Shown in pieces: positions 23,045-34,433 of a stretch of 64,000 nucleotides of DNA. The translations under genes and the position numbers were made by a program. Location of the stretch: NCBI GenBank assembly GCA_039881145.1, contig JAYKKI010000052.1, positions 9,243,501 through 9,307,500 of the forward strand, in the 5' to 3' direction. How positions within the stretch are numbered: position 1 is the stretch's first letter; every line of letters starts with the position of its first letter. The DNA comes from Druceiella hillmani. Lineage: Eukaryota; Arthropoda; Insecta; Lepidoptera; Hepialidae. The notes beneath the pieces were generated by a model, which did no database searches, was not told where the DNA came from, and was given only the letters and a program-made list of their open reading frames with translations.

Positions 23045-23989
23045 CTTATTGCATAAATAATCCTTATCAAATTAAATTTTATGATAATCTTTCTTAAATT
23101 ACATAAATAAAATGTTTCTTTTACTTCGTAGATTCATGACAAATATTTTTTTATAGTTAGGACATGGTATTTAACTAAACAAATTGTGCAGGGATTTTCA
23201 CACAATAGCCATGCCATAAATATAACGACAATAATAATTCAAAACGGAAACTTCGTATTTTTGACATAAGAGAAATAAGGGAAAAATGTATTTAAAAGAA
23301 AATATTTTTATCTTCGTGAAGCCGAGGCAACTCTTTCGCGTATTGTACACATTACAATAGTAAAAGTGATTTATTTGCGATAAATAATACATTACATGTA
23401 TTTCGTGAAATAAATTTCAGACACTGGTGTCTGTGGCTTGTCTCACTAAACTTGTAGGAAAGGGAAGGTTAAAACCTCTTTTTAGGATTCGTAGCTGATT
23501 AATTTCTTCCATGAAAATATTGAATATATTTATACTGGTTTTTCAATACTTGTGGACATGTCCCTCTACAATTAATTGCTGGAGCTATATACTGTATATA
23601 AAAATTTAAAAAACACCTCACGTTTTTGTTAACGTCTCCTATTTATTTTGTCCCGTAAGATGAAATAAAATACACAGACTCAATTTACGTAGTATGTTCT
23701 ATTACTTACTCTCGGCCTTTGAAATGAATTAGCGTTATAGATTAAGAAAACAGATTGAACAAATTTAAATCATAAAATTTTTTTATATACCATTAGAATC
23801 TGTTCACAAATTTGAACGATTTATAATTTGTTTCAAACCTATTTTTTATATGGGTTCTCTTAGTGTAAATCTTAGTATGTAATAGTTCTTAGTTTCCTTT
23901 TAAATTTGTCGTTTGTTTATACATATCTTATCATGTATACTATCGCACTGTACTCTGTTTTTATAAACTTATCACTTCACTGTACTATT
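23045..23989. other. Unassigned AT-rich DNA
   Basis: No gene recognised. The part nearest 23990 may be the eroded downstream end of the minus-strand jockey-like LINE, but I could not place further RT motifs there. Confidence 0.5.
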
Positions 23990-24176
23990 AGGACTCGGTC
24001 CTTTTGAGTCTTCTTGCCTGGCTCGTATAATTTAGAGGTGAGGGGCCTCGATTGACAGGATTGCCGTATCGTCGGTGAAAATATCAATGGTGTTTTAACT
24101 CATACAAGAGATGTCTCTGGTATAGAGTAAGTATAAAACTGATTCCAGTATGGTTTCTTTTAAGACTCTAGTTATA

Positions 24177-24251
<75 letters not shown>

Positions 24252-25115
24252 TTAAGTAATAAACAATATTATTACAGGAAATAATTGCGAAGCTTTTACA
24301 TCAGAACCTTATGCCATACTTTCTCAAAAGCCTAAACTACGCTCAGAATGATGGTGGAAAAAAGTTTATCTGGTCAGTAGTCGAATGGCTTTCATTAAAT
24401 TCAAATTGGTGTGTCGGGATTAAATATCTTTCTTCACTTATTGGTTCGAATCTTTTAATAGTAACTTTTCGTTTAGTGTGAATGTCACTAGGAGCAATCA
24501 TATTGGTCCGTACGATATTACTTCATGTTTTGGTTTCCTGGTTTCTAGAGCCCCGTCACTTCCGCCTTTTCCATAGCTTTGGGACGTATTGCAGTCTAAA
24601 TGAAACAGTAATCAAAATGATTAATTTGTTGATTATTTTTCTGGCAACTGTTTTAAGATTTCACCTGTGATCAGGTCAAAACCAGGTATATTTCTTTGTG
24701 TTAACATTACGTTCCATCTTTGCTGATATTTCCTTTGAAATAATTAATTTAATTGGTATTTTATCTCCTTTTACTTTTTCTTACGTTTTTTTCCTTATTC
24801 AGTTGGAATTTGCTTTCAAGATGATCCGCGAATATTATGGCTTTCTTCTTTATTCCCAACTTCTGTCTCTATTTCTAGACAAAAAAGATTATTTTGCATA
24901 ATTGGGCTTTGAAGCATTTTAATAGCTTTACATAGGAAGTAGCCTGTGCTTTTCTCCAAAGATAGGCCCTCAATATACTCTTTAATGGTATTCTGGTGAA
25001 AATGGTTAATATCATGCTTAAGCTTCTGGGTAGAATTATTCAAGGGTTTTATCTCTAGGATTTCTGGTGGCAGATCTGTCGAAGCCTCCTCTTTTGAAAA
25101 AAAACTTTACATATC
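23990..25115 (-). pseudogene. Jockey-like LINE reverse transcriptase, broken
   Basis: Minus-strand pieces in order: the pre-RT linker at 25043-24816 (NNSTQKLKHDINHFHQNT, IEGLSLEKSTGYFLCKAIKM, then AIIFADHLESKFQLN); PGFDLITGEILKQLPEKI near 24690 (family SPG-DLIT--ILKELP); LQYVPKLWK near 24590; RFEPISEERYLIPTHQFEF and NESHSTTDQI near 24450-24375 (family RL-PII---NLIP-HQFGFR--HST-EQ); FEKVWHKVLM near 24330 (family AFDKVWH-GLL). Beyond an (AT)n tract come ILESVLYLLYTRDIS near 24150 and IFTDDTAILSIEAPHL near 24090 (family FADDTAIL, catalytic Asp pair kept but preceded by T). Order and wording fit the jockey clade well. Confidence 0.85.
24178..24248. repeat. (AT)n microsatellite inside the jockey-like RT
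   Basis: A pure AT tract of about 70 bases occupies the place where the stretch between the AFDKVWH and SVLGP-LY motifs is expected, so it has replaced or expanded within the retrotransposon sequence. Confidence 0.95.
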
Positions 25116-25119
25116 CTTT

Positions 25120-25750
25120 TTTACCTTCGCTTTAATTCAGATATTTAAAAAAGTAAGCCAGTGCAAAATATGTCCGTTAATAAGACACATTACTTTGCTA
25201 AATTTGAAGTTTAAACGTTTTATGATTTGTGGGAAAATCGAATGTGAATTTAGAAAAACATTATAATATTGATAACTGTAACTTCCAGAAGTATGGAATC
25301 ATGATACGTATACGAAAAAAAATATATGTAGGATCATCGCTATAGTTATCCTTCAAACTTTGCAGAGGGTTTCTAGAAACTTATATTTTTTAATAATTTT
25401 ATGTTAAGTAATGTCGGAAAAGGTGAAGAAAAATAATGTTTTGTTTGTATTTCAGTATATCTTTGCAGATACAACAACTTAAATTAATACAAATTATTGA
25501 CATCCTTAAAACTGGCTCTCTCTAACAATACCTCACACTATACTTGAAAATAATTTGCCTACCCCCCAAAGTTATAAAATGAATGTTTCTCAGTTTAATC
25601 TATTGAGATATGTGGAGGTTAAAATGTTATTATTATAGCAAATTTTAAGTTTTTAAGACAAGTGGTCTAAGAAAAACGGCTGTCATAGTCCGATGGACCG
25701 ACATCTGAGTAATCTTGCATGATTCCAGTTTTCGTTTTGAGGTAAGGAAC
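25120..25750 (+). repeat. Dispersed repeat family R, copy 1
   Basis: Shares ordered words with 46430-47100 and 49455-50190: GTGAAAATATGT-like start, TTTTATGATTT, ATCATCGCTATAGTTxTCxTTC followed by AACxTTxCxxxGG, and a 3' part with AGAAAAACGGCTGTCATAG-CGGA..GACAT.TGAGT.ATCTT then TTCxxTTTTCxTTTTGA. The 3' motif is widespread in insect genomes as a repeat tail. There is no coding frame. Confidence 0.65.
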
Positions 25751-26948
25751 TGTAAAAATTATCTGGAGAAATAAGTATTATAAAGTAAGATAAAAAGAAG
25801 GACGAAAAGAAGAAAGTAAAAGTTTTGTAATACCGAATGTATGAATTATACAAATGACAATAAGCACGGAAAATATAGAAAAAGAAAACTATAGAACATA
25901 GATAACTATAACTTAACAAGTATCGGCAAGCCACCGCATAGACTCCATGTGTAAATGAATCGCAAGAATCAGAATCCGACAAAATCTGATTAGAGAGAAA
26001 GGTTACGTTATAAATTTATTAGGAAACAGAAAGTACAGATACACAATCTGAAGAGATTAGTGGATCGTCATAAGGAATACAAAGATAAACACAATTAAAT
26101 ATACTTAAACCTAATTCTAAAATGAATCAAATGTTGAATTTTCCGACTCCAACGGAACAGTCAAGAAAAAATTATTATATGTTGAATTTCTGAGTGAATA
26201 GTTGATGGAAAACTAATGCTCACTACCCGCTGATAAAGATAGAAAAATTTTAAAAGAGTAATAACTCGGCGATCGGTTAAGAAAGGAAGAAGTTGCAATG
26301 AAGATAACCAGTTGAATTTATTAATAAATATACTAAACTTAAATTGGTAACTAAAAACCACGAGAAGAAAAATGAAAAATTGCTGGGTGAGCTGAAAATA
26401 AATGTTAATAATTTTTCGAAGAAGATTATAATAGTCGCATGTATGTCGGTAAAAGAAATATCGTTAGAAGAAAAGGAGAACGTAAACAGAAAAGGGTTTT
26501 GTTAAATGCAATGTTAGACCCACACAAACGGTTGTCGAAAAAAACGGGAGTCTATATTCCTTACACTTTTTTGTAGAATGAGATCATTCAAAGTATTTTT
26601 CCGCTATGTACACATGCCTCTGCATGATTCACGAGAATATAAATTTATCACTTGATTCCTTATTTCACCCAAAACTTATACTAATACCAAAGCAGAAGTT
26701 AGGTTTGAAAAAATTTTTGTGGAAATATATTTTAAAAGAATGTGAAACTTGAAGAAATAAGATGGATCTCATTTGAAAGATCAGCACGGATAAATTGTGT
26801 AATGAGATTTATAAAATCATTTAATAGAATATTAGCTAAATTTAAATTACTTTAAATAAACAGCTGTTGGCATACAATTTCACGCTTCACACATATCCAA
26901 ATATGGGAATACTTGAAGAAAAATATTGAATAACTTTAGTGATATACC
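25751..26948. other. Unassigned AT-rich DNA
   Basis: Purine-rich stretches (for example 25780-25830 and 26340-26500) but no recognisable domain. Frames 25683-25982 and 26161-26361 are low-complexity. Confidence 0.5.
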
Positions 26949-27007
26949 TTTCATTTTATGACTTCTTAATGGTACTCTTAACACCATTAAGAAGTCATAA
27001 AATGAAA
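26949..27007. repeat. Perfect 25-bp hairpin
   Basis: Arms 26949-26973 and 26983-27007 (core CATTTTATGACTTCTTAATG) pair exactly around a 9-base loop. No flanking element recognised. 27008-27389 is unassigned. Confidence 0.9.
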
Positions 27008-27389
27008 TAAATCCTTACATTTTTGTTATTAAACCATTTTCGAGACGGGCATTCTTGTACACTAACATATTTTAACACAAACCCCAGTATTTTTGAGCCT
27101 CCTCCGCCACTAGAAAACTATATTTTTATTACATAAAAAGTTCTACAAATGCTCGAAACTGCCCGTGTAATTTTTTTACCCTCGTGAAAATATCTTACGC
27201 CACTAAAAAATCATAACAATATTTTAGAATCAATACCACCATTAGTGATTTTCTATTTCGTACAGACTTTTTACAGCCAGAAGAAAGACATTGTTTTTCA
27301 AGACCTAATTTTTTTAATTACTCTAATGAAAGTATATTCTTGTTGATGTTGATATTTTAAACAAATATAAAATTAAGGACAAAAAACTG

Positions 27390-27592
27390 TTATACAACCA
27401 AAGAGACGACAGTTCATGTTGTACGTATGTAACAGCATTCTCGTAAACTGGGTCATGATTTGCGACAGTATTTTTTTTAGAAGCGGTGTTACGAACTTAA
27501 CTATACAGGCTGACGCGACGTCTTGATCACTGTGATGTAAGGCCTGTGCCGAGACGTTGATTAATGGACACATGACTTAGTCTGAGCTGTCG
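27390..27592 (-). repeat. Dispersed repeat family Q, copy 1 (partner 29494-29690)
   Basis: The reverse complement aligns with 29494-29642 and beyond (CAGCTCA.ACT, TTAATCA.CGTCT..GCACA, CTTACATCA..TGATCAA.A, TCGCGTCAGCCT). The frame at 27373-27573 and the matching frame of the partner keep a common peptide (KILSQIMTQFTRMLLHTYN versus KVLSQIVVQFAKIILHTYK). The repeat may therefore derive from a coding element I do not recognise. Confidence 0.6.
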
Positions 27593-28829
27593 CATCAGAG
27601 TCTTGAACGACATGTGCTACTTTAACACTCAAAAGTTGTGAATGGAAAATTCTTCTGCTGAATGTAGAAGTGTATACCGCTTTTTTACTCTTATTCCATT
27701 AAACTCAAAAAAAATTACGTATGTATTTACATACATTTTTTGCAATAAAGAAATTGATCATGGTAATAGCTATGAAAAATTTAAATTAAGTGTATTTGCG
27801 AACGGGCTAATCGGTTTCTAACTAGAATTAGGGTGCACCCAAATATATCAACGTAAATCGTACAGTAAAAAATTGGCAAAAAAACATTTTATCTTGTGGT
27901 ATTATTTAGGCAATAACGAGGTTTAATGGGCTCCAAAAATACACTAAAATATATTAACTTATTAATAAGTACTCCTTGACCAACCAAATGTTTACCATAA
28001 ATATCAGTTCACGGACTCCACTGGCGTATATTTTTCCCTTTGTTATTCTCCTAACGTGATATTCTTTACGAATGGAACGGCAATCTTTTTAAATGCTATG
28101 AAATGCCTGTCTTTTTCAGAAAGAGAAAAAATTACCAACGCAATCAAAGACAAATTCTTGAATCTCAAAGACAAAAAAGTAAAATTGTCTCTAATTCTAA
28201 TGAAGTATGGAAGAAAGGGGGATAAGCATATAACTATATGAAAATGAAACAATTTTATGAGAAAACCAAGTACATCAGATAACACGGTCAAAATATCGTA
28301 GGAATTACAAAAAAATGAAATGTGCATTCAGGTGAAATTGATACAAAATATGAATATTATCGTTATCCAGTATTACATTTAATTCGATATAACAATATCA
28401 TAAACCGGTTGTTTGATAATTAGTTTGAATCCGTTATGATGCCCCTTGAAGAAAAAACGTTGATTATACCAGAGCTGTATATTTACTAAGCATTCGTGGC
28501 GAATACTTGAAGGCAAAAACATAATTAAGTCGACAAATGAATCTAAAATGTAGATACCTAATATTTCATGAATAAAATATGAAGGAACCAATTTAAAATA
28601 AATTTGTCCAGCAGATTGATTAACTAATGAAGGGAATGAAGGGATTTGGAACTCTTTTAAGAGAACATAAAAAGATAAATTCAATTGATTGACGTAACAA
28701 TAATCCATTTTTAACGCGTAAAAAAGCCAAAATATGGAAAAAGAAAAATATCAGTTTAATGAAAACCTTAGTGGTATAATTTTCTTATAAGAGGTATGAG
28801 CCTATTATAGATATAGATACGTCTGCTGG
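27593..28829. other. Unassigned AT-rich DNA with two longer frames
   Basis: Minus-strand frames at 28043-28327 (94 codons) and 28379-28708 (109 codons) start with Met but show no recognisable motif and have hydrophobic, AT-driven composition. I do not call them genes. Confidence 0.4.
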
Positions 28830-28990
28830 ATTTACACGGTCAGTAATTCAGGATCATTATAATCTAGAAAATGCACTGCAGGGGTATCACGGGTCCGGGT
28901 TTGATTCCTGACTCTTAATCGTGCGAGACTAGAGTGTCGTTTGTAATCGCGTAGCTAAAATGCCACAGATCAATGACGAAATATAGCGCC
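28830..28990 (+). mobile_element. Possible tRNA-derived SINE
   Basis: A B-box-like GGGTTTGATTCCTG (28898-28911) is preceded about 55 bases upstream by an A-box-like ACGGTCAGTAATTCAGG. That spacing fits an internal RNA polymerase III promoter. There is no complete tRNA fold and no clear tail. 28991-29493 is unassigned. Confidence 0.4.
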
Positions 28991-29493
28991 ACTGACGCGA
29001 AAAGCTACGTGTTAAGATAACTAACTCGTCTACTCAGCGTAGACTTTATGAGCATTTTCTCCGATTCTAAGCGCATTGACGAGGCTTATGACCATGGAAA
29101 CAGTCTGTTGATAAATTTTTGTCATTGCTTTCATCATAATAATTTTACTTATTGCAAACACTTATTATTTTATACGGTCACATTGTCGTTTTTTTTTCGA
29201 GTTTAATGTGATAACTGTAAAAGAAAATGGTGAATACTTCTGGGATCATCAGAATAAAATTAATATTACGATCAAATGTTGCTGCAAATGGTTCTTTTGG
29301 AATAACAAAAAAATTGTAATTATCCGTCTTGAAAAAAAAATAAAATTTATTGGTTTAATTTTTATCATTCGATAAAAGTCACATAAGTCCACTCAACTTA
29401 ATCTTTTGGATAACCTTTGCAAAATTAAATAATGTCCCTGTCAATTCACATCTTGTGAGTATGAATGTAGCACGAATCGTTCAACTCTATGGC

Positions 29494-29690
29494 ACAACAG
29501 CTCAAACTGGGTCAGTTGTTTATTAATCAGGGTCTTCGCACAAATCTTACATCAAAATGATCAAAATATCGCGTCAGCCTAAATAGCTTATTGCCGTAGC
29601 GTCGCATCTTTGAAAAAGTACTTTCGCAAATCGTGGTTCAATTCGCAAAAATAATATTACACACATATAAGATAACTGCCATCCCTTTTG
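29494..29690 (+). repeat. Dispersed repeat family Q, copy 2
   Basis: Inverted relative to the copy at 27390-27592. The sequence TATCGCGTCAGCCT and the peptide KVLSQIVVQFAKIILHTYK are the clearest shared parts. 29691-30490 is unassigned AT-rich DNA. Confidence 0.6.
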
Positions 29691-30492
29691 ATAGATAACA
29701 ATTGTTTGTACTTTATTTTTTTTCTAAAAGTTCAACCTAGTTCTCATTGAAATTGATAGTTTTATTAAGGAAGAGAATTTTTGTTCACCCAAATAACACT
29801 CAACTTTAAGTTAGCGGATTAACGCTCTCAGTGTTTGCTTAAGAATATTTGTAACAATGTAACTAACTAGAGCCATTATATGAGAACAAATTCGTTTAAA
29901 AGAATTTTAAAAAGTAGAATAAATGTTTCATTCATTACATGTAATAGACATAACGATACTATCTCCGAAATGATAAAGTAGATACATTTGCCTAAATTAC
30001 TATGAGGAAAAGTATTAATTATAACATGTTAATTTTCTGCACGAATATACTTTGATTAGCGTAACTAAAAAATTAGGTCTTGGAAAACAATATTTTAAAT
30101 CACTAATATTAGTCTCGAATCCAAAACTTACGATGAATCATTAGAGACGTAAGAAAAAGTACACGAGGAGAGTTGCGAATAGATGAAGACTTTCTACATA
30201 ATAAAAAAATATTCTATTTTATTTTAGTAAGGGATAAGGTTTGGATATACATTTATAGTTTAAAATAATAGTTCATATTCGTATGGTTTATTTCACTTTT
30301 AAATATAGAAGCATGACTACTTATTTACTTCTGAATACGAAATTTACTCGCGTGACCTGTAATCTTCGTCAAACTTTATTTTACCGCATGCATTAAATAG
30401 AGCATTTTAAGAATAATTTAACAATTATGAGATCGGAATGTTCCCCTTGATTTCAGTTTTATTTTGCATATATCTCCCTTTCTTTGTCAATC

Positions 30493-30493
30493 A

Positions 30494-30529
<36 letters not shown>

Positions 30530-30561
30530 ATATATCAATATATATATATAATCAATATAAT

Positions 30562-30613
<52 letters not shown>
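30493..30613. repeat. Compound (AT)n microsatellite
   Basis: Two AT tracts separated by TATATCAATATATCAATAT-type interruptions. Confidence 0.95.
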
Positions 30614-30616
<3 letters not shown>

Positions 30617-30664
30617 GAAACGTAGAAAACTGTAAAGAACTCCAAATAAACAGAAGAACAAACA

Positions 30665-30762
30665 TTTTCATCTTTTGTAAGTACAGGGCCAGTATTGAAT
30701 TGACAGTGTTCTAACAGACACTGTCAATTCAATACTGGTCCTGTACTTACAAAAGATGAAAA
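30665..30762. repeat. 45-bp hairpin, one mismatch
   Basis: Arms 30665-30709 and 30718-30762 are reverse complements apart from one G/T-type mismatch, around an 8-base loop (TCTAACAG). The near perfection implies a recent origin or active conservation. The right arm overlaps the start of the minus-strand frame ending at 30747, so the duplicated piece belongs to whatever element that frame comes from. Confidence 0.9.
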
Positions 30763-31178
30763 ATAAGGATATCAGAACATAAATGAACATATACAATCTT
30801 GTTGGCTACAAGCGAAACTACTTCAAGATGGATTTTACCTGTTCCTTCCCCTGCCAGAAAGTTAACAGCAATCGATGTAGTTGTTTCGTTAGCAATAAAT
30901 GACTTCATACATATACTGGACATTTGCAAAACAAGATTGACACTGATATAAAGAAGGTCGCTTCATAACATAGTTTTACCAGATGAAAAAATTTTTACAA
31001 TTTCTACCAATTCATGGGGCGAGGTATTATTAGAAGTGTCATCACAACTCCTTGTGAAAAAATCATGTTTACCAGTGTTATGAAATATAATATACTGACT
31101 GTCCAATCTACTCGGAAATGAAGGTTGGGATGAATTCGGAAGACCTGTCGTTGGAGATAACGTGGCAGTCGTCCGCAT
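30747..31178 (-). pseudogene. Unrecognised minus-strand frame with a single stop
   Basis: From 31178 down to 30747 one minus-strand frame is open except for one TGA next to 30963. The two parts are 71 and 60 codons (MRTTATLSPTTGLPNSSQPS... and MQMSSICMKSFIANETTTSI...). The upstream end is GC-richer (GGCGGTCACTGGAGCTGG) and stays open for several codons before the Met. I recognise no domain. It may be a transposon-derived or host coding remnant, given the hairpin at its 3' end. Confidence 0.35.
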
Positions 31179-32009
31179 CCGCCTCCAGCTCCAGTGACCG
31201 CCGATCGAACCTGCTAGATAAAGTAGTTACTTAAAGTGTGACTTCAACAGCACTTTGATAATCTAAATACTCAATATATTACGTCAAGTTGGAGTTTCAC
31301 GATGGTGACGACACCTTGCAATTTTTATAGATTCATCTTTTGTTTACACTTTTATTTACATTGGTAATTTTGTTTAACCCTAAGTATTAAACACAGGCAT
31401 TAAAATATAATTTTTAAATTTAAAATTAAAAGTTTATATGAAAACAATGCAACGGAAATATGAATATTTCCAATATTATCGCAATTTAAAATATTTTCTG
31501 ACAACAAACACCAAACTCCAAATACATCTGTATAGAAATAGCGCATTCACAAGTATATAAATAAAGTTTACTTGTTAAAAAAAACTGTTAAAGTTAAAAC
31601 TTTGTTAAAAACTGGATGACAAGAACTGTTAATTTCGATTGGAACTTTAGCCAAAATGCCCGCAAAAGTTTTAACCGCCTGCAAAAAGTTCTCGTTTCAG
31701 GTCAGCACGAAAATTACTTGTTCTGTATGTTAAAGTGTATTATTTATACAAATTACAAATACCTGAATACTTGTCACTTCAATTGGAATTACGAATCAAA
31801 TTGCTGCAAATGAATTAGCCAAATTAGAAAAGATTTCAAATTTGTTTTAAATTTTAAGTAAGATTATTGTCAACCTTCCATTTTACACACACAGATCATT
31901 ATTACTCATTGTAATGGTATTAAATCTATACATATAATAAAATTGGAACAAAGTAAATTCTGTATATGGAAAATATTTTGAAAAGAGTGATTGATTTAAC
32001 ATATAGAAT
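31179..32009. other. Unassigned AT-rich DNA
   Basis: No supported feature. Frame 31616-31813 shows no motif. Confidence 0.5.
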
Positions 32010-32207
32010 AATAAAAGGAACCGGAAAACCATTTTTCAGAATTTTTGTCTTTCTGTTTGTATGTTTTTTGTGCATCAGTCACGTAAAATCTACTGGACGG
32101 ATTTGATGAAATTCGGTATGCTAATAATTTATAACCAAGAGCAACATACGAGAAAAAAAATTTCTTATTTTCACGCGAAAGGAAGAGTGCGGCGCAGCTA
32201 GTATGTA
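32010..32207 (+). repeat. Arthropod repeat ending in CAGCTAGT
   Basis: Contains TTTTTGTCTTTCTGTTTG, AAAATCTACTGGACGGATTT and GAAATTCGGTATG and ends GCGGCGCAGCTAGT. This series of motifs is a familiar interspersed repeat in insect genomes (constitution: TGTCTGT..., CTGAACGGATTT..., GTCAGCTAGT). Class not assigned. Confidence 0.65.
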
Positions 32208-32481
32208 ATAATTTTAATAAATGCCATCAATGTGCTTAAAAATATTTTTAAAATTTTATATCAAGAAGGATTTATTTGCATCAGCAAAAATAAGCTAATG
32301 CAAATGATACATGAAATCTGAATTTTAAATTGTTCTCAAAAAATAATAACATTTTAGTCTATTTTCTAAAATATTCGTTTCCGGTAGCAATTGTGTTAAA
32401 AACGTATAGAGAAAAAAAAGAAAAATGTTCCAAAAAATGTATACTTGACATATTTAATATTTTTTTCATTTTTGGAAATTC

Positions 32482-32640
32482 AACTACTTGTCCTGAGGTA
32501 AATTATAAATAAATTCGTGAACGTGTTTAATTAATGTAATATGGCAGTAGTAGAGATACGGTCAAGCATTACATCTAACGCTAAGGCAAATCGGAGATAC
32601 TGCATATGACATTTAACATATGATATTCAATATTTAATGA
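32482..32640 (+). repeat. Direct repeat pair, copy 1 (partner 33628-33806)
   Basis: Shared words: ACTACTTGTC, AAATAAATTCGTGAA, CGTGTTTAAT, GCAGTAGTAG, CATTACATCTAACGCTAA, GCAAATCGGAGATACTGCAT and GATATTCAATATTTAA. Identity is high for this region. 32641-33627 between the copies is unassigned. Confidence 0.85.
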
Positions 32641-33627
32641 AAATTATGCATATACAGTTTGTCCCAAAAAAATAATGTCATGCTGAAGCACAGAAGTTGA
32701 GAATACCAAAGCCAATCCGAAACACATTAGATATGTTCAGAAATTGTTTATGGTCGCTGAGTTTTAAATTGTTGTTTTATGGCCAGACGTATTCAAAACA
32801 AATTGATTGCTTGTGACGTGAATAATCGTTACAGAAACTTGATTTCCTTTCAGAAACTAGATTTCTTTCTGGAACATAATTTTTGACGTCAATTTGAAAA
32901 AGGTTCACTTAAATTTTTTCAATTAATATTTAAAACCCGAAAAAATTGATTACAAACATGCTATCAAAAATCTATGAATATACGCAGGAGTGTGTCACAT
33001 AGTATTGAAATTATCTACCTCTATACTTTTGCTTGACTTTATATTTGAGCACCTGTACACTGTTCATTTAATCATACGTATTTACGGTTAATATAATGTA
33101 ACCTGTCGAATAACCACGTGTTCATCTAGGAAAGACGACTTACACTACAAAAAAATTAGAAAATAAAAAAAATATTACACTTGGACGCACTGTTATTGTT
33201 TGTTATTTAAGTACTGAATATTTTCAATATAGACCAGAGATTCAAAGCACCTCCGAACAGAAATATCACGACAAATCTGATAACAAAAAAAGCTTTCGTA
33301 GCCATCCGCTTTTACAGATTTCAGATTCACCTGTAAAAAAAAACATTCAAAAACAAAAACGTAAGCACTCTAATGAAATAACTCTTCGACGATTCGTGAT
33401 TATGTGGAGTAAAGTCCAGTAAGAAAATAAAAAATAAAATGTTTGGTTTTATGTCAAAGTTTTGCATAATATCTACAATGTCTATAATTTACTCTCGGTT
33501 CTATAGAAGGGATAAGTTTTGAAATATATTGGCAAACAGAGAACATAATCGCAATAATAAGGATTTTTTAAAAAATTTGAGTACATGTACCTAAACGTAT
33601 TTAATATTCAAAGATTTGTATAAATAC

Positions 33628-33806
33628 ATAAACTACTTGTCGTGCGTGTAAATTGTAAATAAATTCGTGAAATGTCACAACGTGTTTAATGGAAGTAATA
33701 TCGCAGTAGTAGGAATTCGGTCGAGCATTACATCTAACGCTAACGCAAATCGGAGATACTGCATATAACATTTAATATGTGATATTCAATATTTAAACAT
33801 AACACA
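33628..33806 (+). repeat. Direct repeat pair, copy 2
   Basis: The same words as copy 1 in the same order about 1.15 kb downstream, with a 9-base insertion near AATGTCACAACG. No coding frame. Confidence 0.85.
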
Positions 33807-34232
33807 TTCTTCAAAAATCGGTCCTATAAAAATCGAAGCGACTCAGGCAGACTTTGGCCGACTCTAGCTAATCCGAACACTACAAATCAAACGGGCTAAC
33901 GGAGAAAAGTACAGAATATATAACTGAATACAATTTAAGAGAGACTCCAGACCTTTAGTCTGGGGCGTGGCTGTTCCGACTTATGCAGTCAATTGGTGGA
34001 AAGACGGCCATCGACTTTGTCCCACAAATATAGGCAGTTGTTTGCCGCCGACTCACCACCTACACAAGTGATTCGTCTGAGATACACGTTAGTGCATAAA
34101 TTGACCAAGAAGTACGCCTAGTGAGTAGCATCAAACGGCCTAGTAAACTTTAAGGCCGTGAGCAGATTTAGTTTTACTTGGGGCGTGATATGAACGAAAA
34201 TGGAAAAAAAGACAGGAAACACTTTTTTACAC
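33807..34232. other. Moderately GC-rich lead-in to the candidate exon
   Basis: Less AT-rich than the surroundings, with several CpG-containing words (TCGGTCC, GGCCGACTC, GACGGCCATCGAC). No open frame longer than the background, but composition sets it off from its flanks. Confidence 0.35.
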
Positions 34233-34388
34233 CTAGCCCGTGGTTTGTTCTCATCCTCATCGAAGTCGGAGGAATTATCGAGCGGTGTCTCGGCCAGGCG
34301 ACGCGTCTGCAGCACGTTTACTATCACGACGGCCGCCACGCCCGGCGCTGGCGGCCGTCGCGCCGCACGCTGCTTGTGCGCACGCGTC
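34233..34388 (-). CDS. Candidate exon in a GC-rich island, product unknown
   Basis: This 156-base stretch is by far the most GC- and CpG-rich piece of the window. The minus strand has a possible acceptor (GGCTCTTAG) and donor (GCTAG then GTGTAA) and an open frame with basic then acidic character: RAHKQRAARRPPAPGVAAV, VIVNVLQTRRLAETPLDN, SSDFDEDENKPRA. There is no in-frame ATG before it (the frame extends to a TTG at 34405), so it would be an internal exon. The plus strand is also open in two frames (34178-34423 and 34200-34457), so the strand is not certain. I do not recognise the protein. A CpG-island promoter is the alternative. Confidence 0.35.
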
Positions 34389-34433
34389 CTAAGAGCCTGG
34401 TGCAAAGTAGCGTTTTATATTAAATTGTCCATG

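Noticed and set aside
28379..28708. 109-codon minus-strand frame
   Set aside because: No recognisable motif, AT-driven hydrophobic composition, no support from neighbours.
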